Below are positions 46,426 through 54,612 of a stretch of DNA of 64,000 nucleotides, in pieces; the stretch's first letter is position 1, and each line of letters starts with the position of its first letter. Position numbers and translations under genes: made by a program. The stretch lies in assembly GCF_009017495.1 (NCBI RefSeq), contig NZ_CP044990.1, positions 3,080,001-3,144,000 of the forward strand, given 5' to 3'. This DNA comes from Deinococcus sp. AJ005. Lineage in GTDB: Bacteria; Deinococcota; Deinococci; Deinococcales; Deinococcaceae. The notes below the pieces were generated by a model. That model worked only from the letters and a program-made list of their open reading frames with translations. It did no database searches and was not told the origin of the DNA.

Positions 46426-46785
46426 CTAATTTCGAAATTGAAACTCGTTACCTGTGCGAGAAGTGACTTTGATACCGTAAGCATCTGCGCCCAATTTTTG
46501 TACTTCACAGGCAGAGACAGAAACTGGAAATATGCTTTCTGCACCTTCGGCCACATAAGTAGCGTCCAGGCAAGCCGTCTGTAGATCAGAGACTTTATGG
46601 GTGGGTTCATCAGCTAACCAGGCGGTGGCATGAGTGAGCATATTGCGACCATAGATAATAGAGGCGGTATCATGGGCCTTATCACGCGCCCCCACCAAGT
46701 TTGGAATGAGGAAGAGGGCAAGGATAACTACCACGGCGAGGACAATCAAAAGTTCGAGTATTGTGAATCCGGCGTCTTTTTTCAT
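46426..46785 (-). CDS. Type IV pilin-like protein (short pseudopilin)
   Basis: 119 residues. The prepilin leader MKKDAG is cut before FTILELLIVLAVVVILALFLIP, which keeps the Glu at mature position 5. The C-terminal globular part of about 80 residues has two Cys (in TACLD and SACEVQ) that could form the D-region disulfide loop. It shares the closing pattern KVTSRTGNEFQFRN with the two larger pilins upstream (NVTMQNGTKFDY). It would be inserted into the membrane and assembled into or near type IV pili. No secretion ATPase or PilC gene is nearby. Confidence 0.88.
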   Translation of the reverse strand: MKKDAGFTILELLIVLAVVVILALFLIPNLVGARDKAHDTASIIYGRNMLTHATAWLADEPTHKVSDLQTACLDATYVAEGAESIFPVSVSACEVQKLGADAYGIKVTSRTGNEFQFRN

Positions 46786-46812
46786 ATTTTTAGCCCGGTC
46801 AAATTGATAAGA

Positions 46813-46846
46813 AGAGAAGGAAGAGGCGTACCCCTTCCTTCTCTCT
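46813..46846 (-). terminator. Terminator of the downstream pilin copy
   Basis: Arms agagaaggaag / cttccttctct with a 12-base loop, T-rich on the minus strand afterwards. A related hairpin follows the other pilin copy at 47575. Confidence 0.7.
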
Positions 46847-46866
46847 AAACTGTTAAGCGATTAAGA

Positions 46867-47247
46867 TCAGCTCTTCTTGGTTTCCTTGCCATCGTAGTCG
46901 AACTTGGTGCCGTTCTGCATGGTGACGTTGATGGTGTAGTCGTCGGCGGTTCCGTAGGTGACAGCACAGCTTGCGACGCCAGCGGGGAATGCGGTTTTAT
47001 CCTGAAGGGTCAAGCAATTAGTTACGGCGGTCAGCTTGCCGGTCACGGAATCGCGGCTGGTTTCCACAGCGGTGATGGTGTTGCGCAGGAAGCTGGAGGC
47101 GGCGCTCTCGTTGGCCTTGGTACGCGCGGCCAGCAGGTTGGGGATCAACACGGCAGCCAGAATCCCGATGATGGCGATGACGATGAGCAGCTCGATCAGG
47201 GTAAAGCCCTGGGTGTTGTTCTTCATGCCGTGGGTGCTGTTCTTCAT
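46867..47247 (-). CDS. Type IV pilin, tandem copy 1
   Basis: 126 residues. Leader MKNSTHGMKNNTQG with cleavage before FTLIELLIVIAIIGILAAVL, the class IVa pilin helix with Glu5. The globular part has two Cys about 20 residues apart (TNCLTLQ, ASCAVT) for a disulfide. AAGGAG lies 7 bases before the ATG at 47247, so the longer leader is likely used. The first 60 residues are almost identical to those of the copy at 47626, while the C-terminal halves differ at many positions. It may be the main pilin or a minor variant. Confidence 0.92.
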   Translation of the reverse strand: MKNSTHGMKNNTQGFTLIELLIVIAIIGILAAVLIPNLLAARTKANESAASSFLRNTITAVETSRDSVTGKLTAVTNCLTLQDKTAFPAGVASCAVTYGTADDYTINVTMQNGTKFDYDGKETKKS

Positions 47248-47390
47248 GGTGGTTCTCCTTGTGCGCTTCGGCCTGCCGGATAATGTATGTATAGGTCCGG
47301 CCCGCCTAATTATGGCTGGCAGGTGCGGGTGTCTCCCGTCCTTGCTTGGCTATAGATTAGCGAGGGGCTGGTTACAGGATTCTTACTAAA
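47248..47390 (-). promoter_or_regulatory. Leader of pilin copy 1, duplicated in front of copy 2
   Basis: About 130 bases upstream of the ATG are nearly identical to 48010-48150. On the minus strand they can fold into cccgc/gcggg and gccgga/tccggc hairpins just before the ribosome site (arms at 47275-47280 and 47296-47301). The promoter is probably at the far end, near the shared gaatcctgtaa. The c-di-GMP riboswitch core was looked for and not found. Confidence 0.5.
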
Positions 47391-47574
47391 GAGTAGATGA
47401 ACCAGGATCAATTTGTATCAGCGAATCTATATGAATTTTCAAACTATAAAAATATTTTTATAGTTTGAACATTCACAACCAGATTTTTGATTTCAAATTT
47501 AGAAACAAAAACTCAAAATCACATATTAAGACGGCTTTCGAGTCAATCAATTAAATTAAGAAGTTAAATAAAAA
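47391..47574. other. AT-rich spacer between the two pilin copies
   Basis: About 180 bases with very low G+C and no open frame of note (runs such as aaaatatttttata). It is unlike the flanking duplicated DNA and holds no recognised element. Confidence 0.5.
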
Positions 47575-47600
47575 GAAGGAGGAGGCAAGCCCCTTCCTTC
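47575..47600 (-). terminator. Terminator of pilin copy 2
   Basis: Arms gaaggaggagg / ccccttccttc with a short loop, followed on the minus strand by cttttt and more T. It shares sequence with the terminator of copy 1. Confidence 0.7.
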
Positions 47601-47625
47601 ACTTTGAGCTGTTAGGTTAATCAGA

Positions 47626-48009
47626 TTAGCTCTTTGCGATTTCCTTGCCGTTGTAGTCGAACTTGGTGCCGTTCTGCATGGTGACGTTGATGGTATAACC
47701 GTCGCTCGTGTTGTAGGTGACGAGGCAGCTCGTGACGCCAGCGGGCAGAGCAGTCTTGCCCTGGAGAACTAGGCAATCGGTCTTGGTGGTGTCCAGCTTG
47801 CCGCTCACGGTGTCACGGCTGGTTTCCACAGCAGTGATGGTGTTGCGCAGGAAGCTGGAGGCGGCGCTCTCGTTGGCCTTGGTACGCGCGGCCAGCAGGT
47901 TGGGGATCAACACGGCAGCCAGAATCCCGATGATGGCGATGACGATGAGCAGCTCGATCAGGGTAAAGCCCTGGGTGTTGTTCTTCATGCCATGGGTGCT
48001 GTTCTTCAT
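47626..48009 (-). CDS. Type IV pilin, tandem copy 2
   Basis: 127 residues. Same doubled leader MKNSTHGMKNNTQG, the same hydrophobic helix and the same sequence to about residue 66. It then diverges (DTVSGKLDTTKTDCLVLQGK against DSVTGKLTAVTNCLTLQDK) before a shared end TINVTMQNGTKFDY. Two Cys frame the variable loop. The leader and terminator are also copies of those of the neighbouring gene, so the unit was duplicated as a whole. The constant stem with variable tip resembles pilins under diversifying selection. Confidence 0.92.
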   Translation of the reverse strand: MKNSTHGMKNNTQGFTLIELLIVIAIIGILAAVLIPNLLAARTKANESAASSFLRNTITAVETSRDTVSGKLDTTKTDCLVLQGKTALPAGVTSCLVTYNTSDGYTINVTMQNGTKFDYNGKEIAKS

Positions 48010-48454
48010 GGTGGTTCTCCTTGTGCGCTTCGGCCTGCCGGATAATGTATGTATGGGTCCGGCCCGCCTACTTATGGCTGGCAGGTGCGGGTGTCTCCCG
48101 TCCTTGCCTGGTTACACATTAGCGAGAGGTTTCTTACAGGATTCTTTCACAATTGCAGGCAGGTCAACCATTCAGACAGCGGTACTATCAGACCGTATTG
48201 CCCGTGTAGGCGCGCGTTTCCGCTTCTGTAACGCCCGGAATGATAATTGTCAGAAGCGAGCGGGCGGACCGTCTCCCGGCGGCGTGCGGGTGCTATGCTG
48301 CTTCTCAGTTCAGCCGGACTCCGGTCTGGCGAATGGGACCGCCCATCCGTCCCCACCCCGTATTTTCACCGCGAATTGACCCCCGCGTGTGCCGCGCGTC
48401 TCCGCTTTCCGGGAGCAGCGCTGGCTGGCACGACCGGGCGAAGGAGACACGATT
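48010..48454. other. Divergent intergenic region between pilin copy 2 and dnaB
   Basis: 48010-48150 is the pilin leader copy. The remainder, about 300 bases, lies before the dnaB TTG. Open frames cross it on the plus strand as upstream extensions of dnaB but have no family resemblance. No clear promoter was identified. Confidence 0.45.
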
Positions 48455-49801
48455 TTGGAACTCACGCCGCGCGTTCCACCGCACAGCAACGACGCTGAGA
48501 TCAGCGTGCTGGGCAGCGTATTGCTGGACAACGACACCATGAGCAGCCTGGGCGACACGGTGTCTCCTGAGATGTTTTACCGCGAGGGCCACCGCAAGAT
48601 CTTTACCGCCATGCGCGATTTGCAGGAGCGCGGCGAGCCGGTGGATCTGGTAACCCTCAGCGAGGACCTCCGCAGCAAGGGCACGCTGGATGAAGTGGGG
48701 GGGCTGACCTACCTGATCGGTCTGTCGGACCAGGTGCCCACCGCTGCCTACGCCGAGCATTACGCGCGCATCGTGCAGGAAAAGCACACGCTCCGTATGC
48801 TCATCAGCGCATCGGGTAAGGCCATGCAACTGGCCTACGACGCGCAACTCCCACTGGAAGACCTCCTGGACCGCGCCGAGAAGATGATCTTTGAGGTGGC
48901 CGAGCAGAAGCAGAAGGGCGAGCAGTATCAGGCAATGGGCGAAGTGGTCCACGACACCTTCGAGTACATCACCCTGCTGCACGCCAACAAGGGCATTCCC
49001 GACGGCGTGAGCAGCGGCTTCAAGGATCTGGACGAGCAGATCTCGGGCTTGCAGAAGGGGAGCTTGAACGTGCTGGCAGCGCGTCCCTCAATGGGAAAAA
49101 CGGCCTTCGCCCTGTCCATCGCTCAGAACGTCGCCCTGCGCGGCGAGAAAACCGTGGCGGTGTTCAGCCTAGAAATGCCCAGCGTGCAACTGGCGCTGCG
49201 AATGCTGTGTTCCGAGGCCCGCGTGGACATGAACCGCATCCGCAGCGGGCAGCTCAACGAACGGGATTTCGAGCGGCTGGCGCACGCGGCGGGCCGACTG
49301 GCCGAGGCCCCCATGGTCATTGACGACGAGCCGGATTTAACGCTCAACGGCCTGCGCTCCAAGCTGCGGCGCATCGCCGCGCAGCACGGGCAACTGGGGC
49401 TGGTGGTGGTGGACTACCTGCAACTGATGTCGGGGGGCAAGAGTAGCGGCGGCAGCGACAACCGCCAGCAGGAAATCAGCATGATCTCGCGCGGTCTCAA
49501 GAGTCTGGCGCGTGAAATGGAAGTGCCGATCATGGTTCTTAGTCAGCTCAGTCGTGCGGTGGAACAACGCCCCAACCACAGGCCGATGCTGAGCGATTTG
49601 AGAGAATCGGGCGCGATTGAGCAGGACGCGGACATCGTGATGTTCATTTACCGCGACGAGTACTACAACAAGGAGACCGATCAGCAGGGAATAGCCGAGA
49701 TCATCATCGGTAAACAGCGCAACGGGCCGGTGGGCACGGTCAAGCTGCAATTTCACAGCTCGCACGTCCGCTTCAATGACCTCGCGCCGGAGGGCGTGTA
49801 A
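48455..49801 (+). CDS. dnaB: Replicative DNA helicase DnaB
   Basis: 448 residues. An N-terminal domain (PHSNDAEISVLGSVLLDNDT) and a linker lead into a RecA-like helicase domain with Walker A ARPSMGKTAFAL, Walker B LGLVVVDYLQLM and the ending IIIGKQRNGPVGTVKLQF. It is the hexameric helicase that unwinds DNA at the fork. The start is a TTG at 48455 because AAGGAG lies 8 bases before it and homology starts there. The longer open frame is not conserved. No intein is present. The Nudix gene overlaps the stop by one base. Confidence 0.96.
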   Translation: MELTPRVPPHSNDAEISVLGSVLLDNDTMSSLGDTVSPEMFYREGHRKIFTAMRDLQERGEPVDLVTLSEDLRSKGTLDEVGGLTYLIGLSDQVPTAAYAEHYARIVQEKHTLRMLISASGKAMQLAYDAQLPLEDLLDRAEKMIFEVAEQKQKGEQYQAMGEVVHDTFEYITLLHANKGIPDGVSSGFKDLDEQISGLQKGSLNVLAARPSMGKTAFALSIAQNVALRGEKTVAVFSLEMPSVQLALRMLCSEARVDMNRIRSGQLNERDFERLAHAAGRLAEAPMVIDDEPDLTLNGLRSKLRRIAAQHGQLGLVVVDYLQLMSGGKSSGGSDNRQQEISMISRGLKSLAREMEVPIMVLSQLSRAVEQRPNHRPMLSDLRESGAIEQDADIVMFIYRDEYYNKETDQQGIAEIIIGKQRNGPVGTVKLQFHSSHVRFNDLAPEGV

Positions 49802-50469
49802 TGACCGGCGACGGCGGGGGCAAGAGCGCGGCGGCGGGTGGACAGCGCAGGCGGCGGCGGCGGCGTACGCCCAGCAACACGCCGGGGCCGGGGCAGGTCA
49901 CCAACACGGTGGCGGTGCCTGTGCCCGCCCCGCCCAGCAAGCGCGGACAAAAGCGTGTGGTGGAGGGGCCGCGTATCGCCGTGGGCTGCATCGTGCTGCG
50001 CGGCGACGAGATTCTGCTGGTGCGTGAACGGGGGCGCTGGTCTCTGCCCAAAGGCGGTCTGGAAGGCGGCGAGCTGATCCAGGACGGCGCACGGCGCGAA
50101 ACCTTCGAGGAAACCGGGCTGGTGGTGGAACTGCGTGATCTGGCCTTTATGGTGGAGTTCAAGGCGCAGACCTGGGGCCACCACCTGCAATTCTTCTACA
50201 CCGGGCGCGAGGTCAGCGGCAAGCTGGAGCCGCGAGATCCGGACCGCGACGTACAGGAAGCCCGATTCGTACCGATCCGGCACCTGCGCGAATTCATCCG
50301 CTTCCGCCCGCGTCTGGTGGCGCTGGAAACCTGGCTGCGCGAACGCCGCCCGCGCCATTTTGTGTTCAATCTGGACCAGGAACCCGCCATGCTCCGCAAA
50401 CGCCGCCGCGTGGGCGAGGGCAGCGTGAGCATCTCCGAACCAGAATTCAGCGACGAGCCGGATTTGTAG
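49801..50469 (+). CDS. Nudix hydrolase
   Basis: 222 residues. After an unusual basic N-terminus of about 50 residues (GGQRRRRRRRTPSNTPGPG, then a Pro/Ala linker) comes a Nudix fold with the box GGLEGGELIQD followed by GARRETFEETGL, including the REXXEEXG-type residues REtfEEtG. Nudix enzymes cleave nucleoside diphosphates linked to another group. The substrate is not evident. The C-terminus (RLVALETWLRERRPRHFVF) is also basic. The arginine-rich head suggests RNA or nucleic-acid contact. It is translationally coupled to dnaB (TAATG). Confidence 0.9.
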   Translation: MTGDGGGKSAAAGGQRRRRRRRTPSNTPGPGQVTNTVAVPVPAPPSKRGQKRVVEGPRIAVGCIVLRGDEILLVRERGRWSLPKGGLEGGELIQDGARRETFEETGLVVELRDLAFMVEFKAQTWGHHLQFFYTGREVSGKLEPRDPDRDVQEARFVPIRHLREFIRFRPRLVALETWLRERRPRHFVFNLDQEPAMLRKRRRVGEGSVSISEPEFSDEPDL

Positions 50470-50487
50470 AACGTGGCAGACTGAAAA

Positions 50488-50530
50488 AACACCCTGAGCT
50501 GGACTGTAACGTCTGTCTGCTCAGGGTGTT
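50488..50530 (-). terminator. Terminator on the minus strand
   Basis: Perfect 12-bp arms aacaccctgagc / gctcagggtgtt are followed on the minus strand by ttttttcag. It ends the transcript of the 50757 gene and lies just past the Nudix stop. The 226 bases between 50531 and 50756 hold no gene. Confidence 0.8.
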
Positions 50531-50756
50531 CGGCTGTGTGGGTGGCCCTTTGATCAGGAACCGATCAGAAATCTGGCCAAGGCGGGCGTCCCCTCTTCAA
50601 GCTGGGTCAGTCGAGGGAAGACGTTGCGTCATACGGATATGGGACGGCAGTCTATTTTGCTGGGAACAGCAGAAAAAAATGGATTCCAGGCACGTATCAA
50701 TCAAAGCTGTCCGGATTCCTGCACGAGAGAAACAGAATCCTTGTCAGGCCAGCACG

Positions 50757-51548
50757 TCAGGCCATGTTGCCGCCGCGCATTCCAGTCCTGACCGTGATCG
50801 GTCCGGTGGCCGAGAAGTTCTCCATCAGAAAGAGGCAGGCGTGGGCCGGGTCCTCGGCATAGAGTTGGTCGCGCTGCCACATCGCGGCGCTGTCCTGCAA
50901 GGCAGCCGGGCCGCTAACCGACATCTGGCCCAACGACGGCTGCCCCAGCGGCGCGCTGCCTGACAGGGAGGCCGGAACCGAACCAGACAGAGTTGACGGA
51001 ACTGCACCGTCCTCGCTGGGGGTGGCGTCCAGATGGAACACCACCGAGATAAAATCGCAACTGTACTGGCGGCGGTAGCGGTCGCACAGGCCCGTGACCA
51101 TCGAGCGCGTCAGGTGATCGCTATCCTGGCCCTCTTTCTGGTAAGCCTGGATGGCAAAATCGTCGGCCTCGTAGCGCAGGGCTTCCAGGTTGAACTGGCA
51201 GTCGATGATGCTCAGCAGCTTGCGAACCTCGTACAGATACGAGGCGTGAATCACGTTGAAGGCACCCATGACCTTGCCATATAGCGATTCGGCGGGACGC
51301 AGCAGGCCGTCAAGGACGTGTTCGCCCGCCAGCGTCGCCAGGAACACGTAATCGGGAAGCTCCTGCTCGAAAAAAGACTGAACAGCCACCTGGTCGCGCA
51401 GATCGAGATCCTCGGCGCTGCGCGTGATGATATTCCAGTAGCCCAGCTCTTCCAGCTTGCGGCACACCACCGCGCCGATCAGGCTGTCATGCCCGGCCAC
51501 GTAAATTTTGGCATTCACTGGAATTCCCATTCTCATCGTTGGTCCCAC
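50757..51548 (-). CDS. Degenerate paralogue of GDP-L-fucose synthase
   Basis: 263 residues that align along their length with the Fcl protein at 56185: KIYVAGHDSLIGAVV against [46 protein letters not shown], and the end HACLFLMENFSATGPITV. The cofactor loop GxxGxxG is changed (GHDSLIG). The serine motif STCIYP became IDCQFN, and the YAVAK catalytic Tyr/Lys is absent (LTRSM). The stretch after FISVVF has been replaced by a Ser/Pro-rich repeat region. It is unlikely to be an active enzyme. It may be a regulatory or scaffolding relic near its own parental pathway. Confidence 0.8.
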   Translation of the reverse strand: MGPTMRMGIPVNAKIYVAGHDSLIGAVVCRKLEELGYWNIITRSAEDLDLRDQVAVQSFFEQELPDYVFLATLAGEHVLDGLLRPAESLYGKVMGAFNVIHASYLYEVRKLLSIIDCQFNLEALRYEADDFAIQAYQKEGQDSDHLTRSMVTGLCDRYRRQYSCDFISVVFHLDATPSEDGAVPSTLSGSVPASLSGSAPLGQPSLGQMSVSGPAALQDSAAMWQRDQLYAEDPAHACLFLMENFSATGPITVRTGMRGGNMA

Positions 51549-51918
51549 CCCGCGCCCCGCCGCATCCAGCAGCGTGCTGGATAAGGTTGTGCCAGCAGAC
51601 AGGTTGATCCTGCCCCGGCGTACCGGATGACCCTGCGCGGCAGGCCCTGAACCGGACCTGGCGCGAGGGGGTCACCCTGATCCGTGCAGTGTCGTTGGAA
51701 CGGCGTTACTGCGGCGCTAATACAGTGGGGGAAGTGTGAGACAGGACGGATGTCCCCCAGCGAATCGCTCTCCGCCAGCACCTCAAACCCACACCGGATT
51801 CAATCTATTGATATGGACAGAATGCGGAGTGGGAAGGCGGCCACCGGAGACGAAAGACAGCAGCGGCATGCGCCACTCATGAGTTATCAGGATCAGCCCC
51901 GACCCTCACACCCGTTTT
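51549..51918. other. Intergenic region, a small palindrome only
   Basis: 370 bases between the dead fcl paralogue and the SARP gene. There is an 8-bp inverted repeat atccagca / tgctggat at 51564-51582. Nothing else was recognised and no gene is supported. Confidence 0.45.
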
Positions 51919-54612
51919 TCAGTGCCGCACGGCCAGCGACCTGGGTACAGGAGAGGAATCCTGACTCCCAGCACCGCCCAGGCGTTCAGGGGCAGCAGTC
52001 AGCGGCAGGATGGTGTGCCCGTTCAGGCTGAGTTCACCAATGGTCAGGGCCAGATCCAGGGCGCGCACATGCAGGTCCAGCCGCTCGGCAGCCTGACCCG
52101 CCATGTTGAAATGCAGTTCATGCTCCATCCAGCCGCCCAGGGTCACGTCCGCGCCTACCAGTTGACGCTGGCCTTCCTCGGTGTAGTCGCCTGGTGCGTC
52201 GGGCGTCAGCACCCGCGCGCCGTCTGCGCCAGGAACCGCGAAGCGCAGCGGAAAGGCCATCTGATGTGGCCCCAGTTCATATCCGGCGTGGAAAACGTCC
52301 AGCCGCCAGACCAGCCTCAGGATGAGGGTTGGGGCGTCGCGGAGATTTGTGGGCACCGGCAGATGAACCCGCAGGGTATGCGGATGGCCGTAGCGCCCCT
52401 GACTCAGGATGCTGAGCCAGCCGCCCTGCTCCCAGGACAGCAGGTAGCCCTGCCAGGACACGGCGGGACTGGCGCCAACGGGCAACTGCCGGGGTTCAAG
52501 GACTGGGCGGGACGGCGGCGCGATCAGGGCCGGGGCCGACAGCATCTGCGCTGCCCTGATCTGCTCTGGCTTGACGTGAGTGGATGCCGCCGGATGGAGC
52601 GAACGCAGCAGCGGGCTGCCTGCGGGCAGGCGGGAACGGTAGGCCACACGCAGGCGTTCGGCGTCCGCGTCAGCCCCGGCACGTTCGGCGTAATACAGCG
52701 CCAGCCCCGGCTGGCTGGCCTCCAGTTCTGCCGCTAGATGACGCCGCAATTCCTGCCGCTCGGCCTGGGGCAACTGGCCCGACAGGGCGATCCGCAGGCC
52801 CTCGGCACGGAAGCGGTAACACGGCTCGCCGGGGGCAGCGTCTCCCACCGGACCAAAAGCAGGCCAGGACAGGGCGCTGGCCGGTTCAGTCTCTACCAGG
52901 GCGCGGCGTTCCAGGGCATCTCGTAGCAAAGCCGCCGGGGTCAGGCCGCGCCGCGCCGTTTCCGGAAAGGACCCGACCAGACCGAAGCTGAAATCCCCCT
53001 GGATCACGCTCAGACTGCTCAGGGCGTCGCGCAGGGGCGCAGGCCAGCCGTCGATCTCGCCCAGATACGTGTCGCGCATGGCGCTGGGCAGATGGCCTGC
53101 GGGAGGCAGGCGGCCCACATCCCCCTGTTCCAGTCCGTTCTCCTGCAACAGCGAAAGGAGATGCAGCGCGTTGCCACCGCTCCGCTGCACCAGGACAGCG
53201 GCCCGCGCGTGCAGATCAGCGTCGCCACGGGACAGGCCGTGCGCCCCCAGCGCCTGCACCACACTGCCCAGCGATAGAGGAGCGACTTCCAGCACCAGCG
53301 ACTGCGCTATTGCAGACTGCGCGCCCGAGGACTGTGCCGCTCCAAAGCGTCGCAGCAGCGCGCGGCACAGCGGGGCCTGGGACGGCGGCGTGCGGCTGAG
53401 CATCACCAGCGCACGGGGACCCGCCGAAGGAACATTCAACAGGAATTCCAGCACCGAGGCCAGTTCCACCGGGCCGTTGTGGGCGTGATCCAGCACAATC
53501 GCCACCGGACGCGGCACCGTGGCCAGCACCGTCGCCACCTTGACCACGTCCTCTTCCAGGCTGCCGGGGCGCAGCAGCACACCTTGCAGGGTCTGAACGC
53601 TGGCGGACTGGTGACCAGCCGCAGACATCCCGGCGTCGGGGGAAACGGGCTGTTCGCCGCCCTCACTGCCTGACGGTGTAGAAACTGACGGTGCAGGAAA
53701 AAACGGGTGCGCCAGCAGGGCCTGCGCCAGCGTCGCCACGATCAGGCGGCCTGCCCGGCTGTTGCTGATCCGCAGCGTCAGCCAGCCGCCTTCAGTCAGG
53801 GCGCGTCCGGCTTCGTGGGATTTACCGCTGCCAGTAGGGCCATGCAGGACCAGCACTTGTGGGGCGTGGGCGGCACGCTTCAGGCTGTCCCGAAGTGCGG
53901 CCTCGCGCTCCGGGATGCGGAAGTGCAGCGGGCCATCTGCCGCCGGGCTGTCCAGCACAGACCGCCCGGCGGTGGGGAGGGCCGGGACGGGCAGCGGGGC
54001 AGGACGGGCAGCAGGCAGGGCAGCCGCCAGTTCCGGCAGCTCCAGCCCGGCGTCGGCGTCCTCCATCAGAAATTCGCCGGGATGGGTAAAGCCCAGCGCC
54101 TCGGCCCGCGCGGCGATGGCGCGGGTGGCCCAGCCCTTGCCGCCGCGCTGGAACTGGCGGTAAGCCCGCGCCAGCACTTCCTCAGTCTGCTCGGTCAGCA
54201 CCCAGCGCTGGTGGTCGATCCATTCCTGAAAGGCCGGGCTGCCCAGGTCTTCCAGACCGCTCAGCGGCACCCCACGCAGGGTAGACAGCCACTGGGCCAG
54301 CCCCGCCTGATCCAGATCACTGCCCAGCCCCGCCAGCCAGCCGTTCAGGTCCGTCTCGACGTTTTCCAGGTACAGGAGCTGACGGCTCAGCGGAAACAGA
54401 TTCAGCCCGGCGGAGCGAATCCGCGCCAGCTCGACGCGCAGGTTCTTGCGGGCCTCGGGGGTGTTCCACAGCAGATCGGCCAGCCGCTCACGGTGCTGGG
54501 GCAACTTCTCAATGGTCAGGTACGTGATCAGCGCCACGGCCTTGGCTGACAGCGGCACCGGGCGGTTGTTATAGGTCACGTGCGCGTGTCCCAGCAGATG
54601 TACGGTGAGCAT
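51919..54612 (-). CDS. Large SARP-type regulator with ATPase and C-terminal beta domain
   Basis: 897 residues. The N-terminal winged helix (VPLSAKAVALITYLTIEKLP, RLADLLWNTPEARKNLRVEL) and a helical BTAD-like part are typical of SARP/AfsR activators. From about 255 an ATPase domain follows with Walker A HGPTGSGKSHEAG and a Walker B-like IVLDHAHNGP. About 300 residues of helical (TPR-like) sequence come next. The last 170 residues are beta-rich (YLLSWEQGGWLSILSQGRYG, HELHFNMAGQ) and may bind a carbohydrate or other ligand. It is divergent from gmd-fcl and a probable controller of that operon. Signal and ligand are unknown. Confidence 0.82.
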   Translation of the reverse strand: MLTVHLLGHAHVTYNNRPVPLSAKAVALITYLTIEKLPQHRERLADLLWNTPEARKNLRVELARIRSAGLNLFPLSRQLLYLENVETDLNGWLAGLGSDLDQAGLAQWLSTLRGVPLSGLEDLGSPAFQEWIDHQRWVLTEQTEEVLARAYRQFQRGGKGWATRAIAARAEALGFTHPGEFLMEDADAGLELPELAAALPAARPAPLPVPALPTAGRSVLDSPAADGPLHFRIPEREAALRDSLKRAAHAPQVLVLHGPTGSGKSHEAGRALTEGGWLTLRISNSRAGRLIVATLAQALLAHPFFPAPSVSTPSGSEGGEQPVSPDAGMSAAGHQSASVQTLQGVLLRPGSLEEDVVKVATVLATVPRPVAIVLDHAHNGPVELASVLEFLLNVPSAGPRALVMLSRTPPSQAPLCRALLRRFGAAQSSGAQSAIAQSLVLEVAPLSLGSVVQALGAHGLSRGDADLHARAAVLVQRSGGNALHLLSLLQENGLEQGDVGRLPPAGHLPSAMRDTYLGEIDGWPAPLRDALSSLSVIQGDFSFGLVGSFPETARRGLTPAALLRDALERRALVETEPASALSWPAFGPVGDAAPGEPCYRFRAEGLRIALSGQLPQAERQELRRHLAAELEASQPGLALYYAERAGADADAERLRVAYRSRLPAGSPLLRSLHPAASTHVKPEQIRAAQMLSAPALIAPPSRPVLEPRQLPVGASPAVSWQGYLLSWEQGGWLSILSQGRYGHPHTLRVHLPVPTNLRDAPTLILRLVWRLDVFHAGYELGPHQMAFPLRFAVPGADGARVLTPDAPGDYTEEGQRQLVGADVTLGGWMEHELHFNMAGQAAERLDLHVRALDLALTIGELSLNGHTILPLTAAPERLGGAGSQDSSPVPRSLAVRH

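Noticed and set aside
47248..47390. c-di-GMP (GEMM) riboswitch in the pilin leader
   Set aside because: gcgcacaaggagaacc looks like the 5' GEMM core, but it is the ribosome site directly before the ATG and no downstream half exists.
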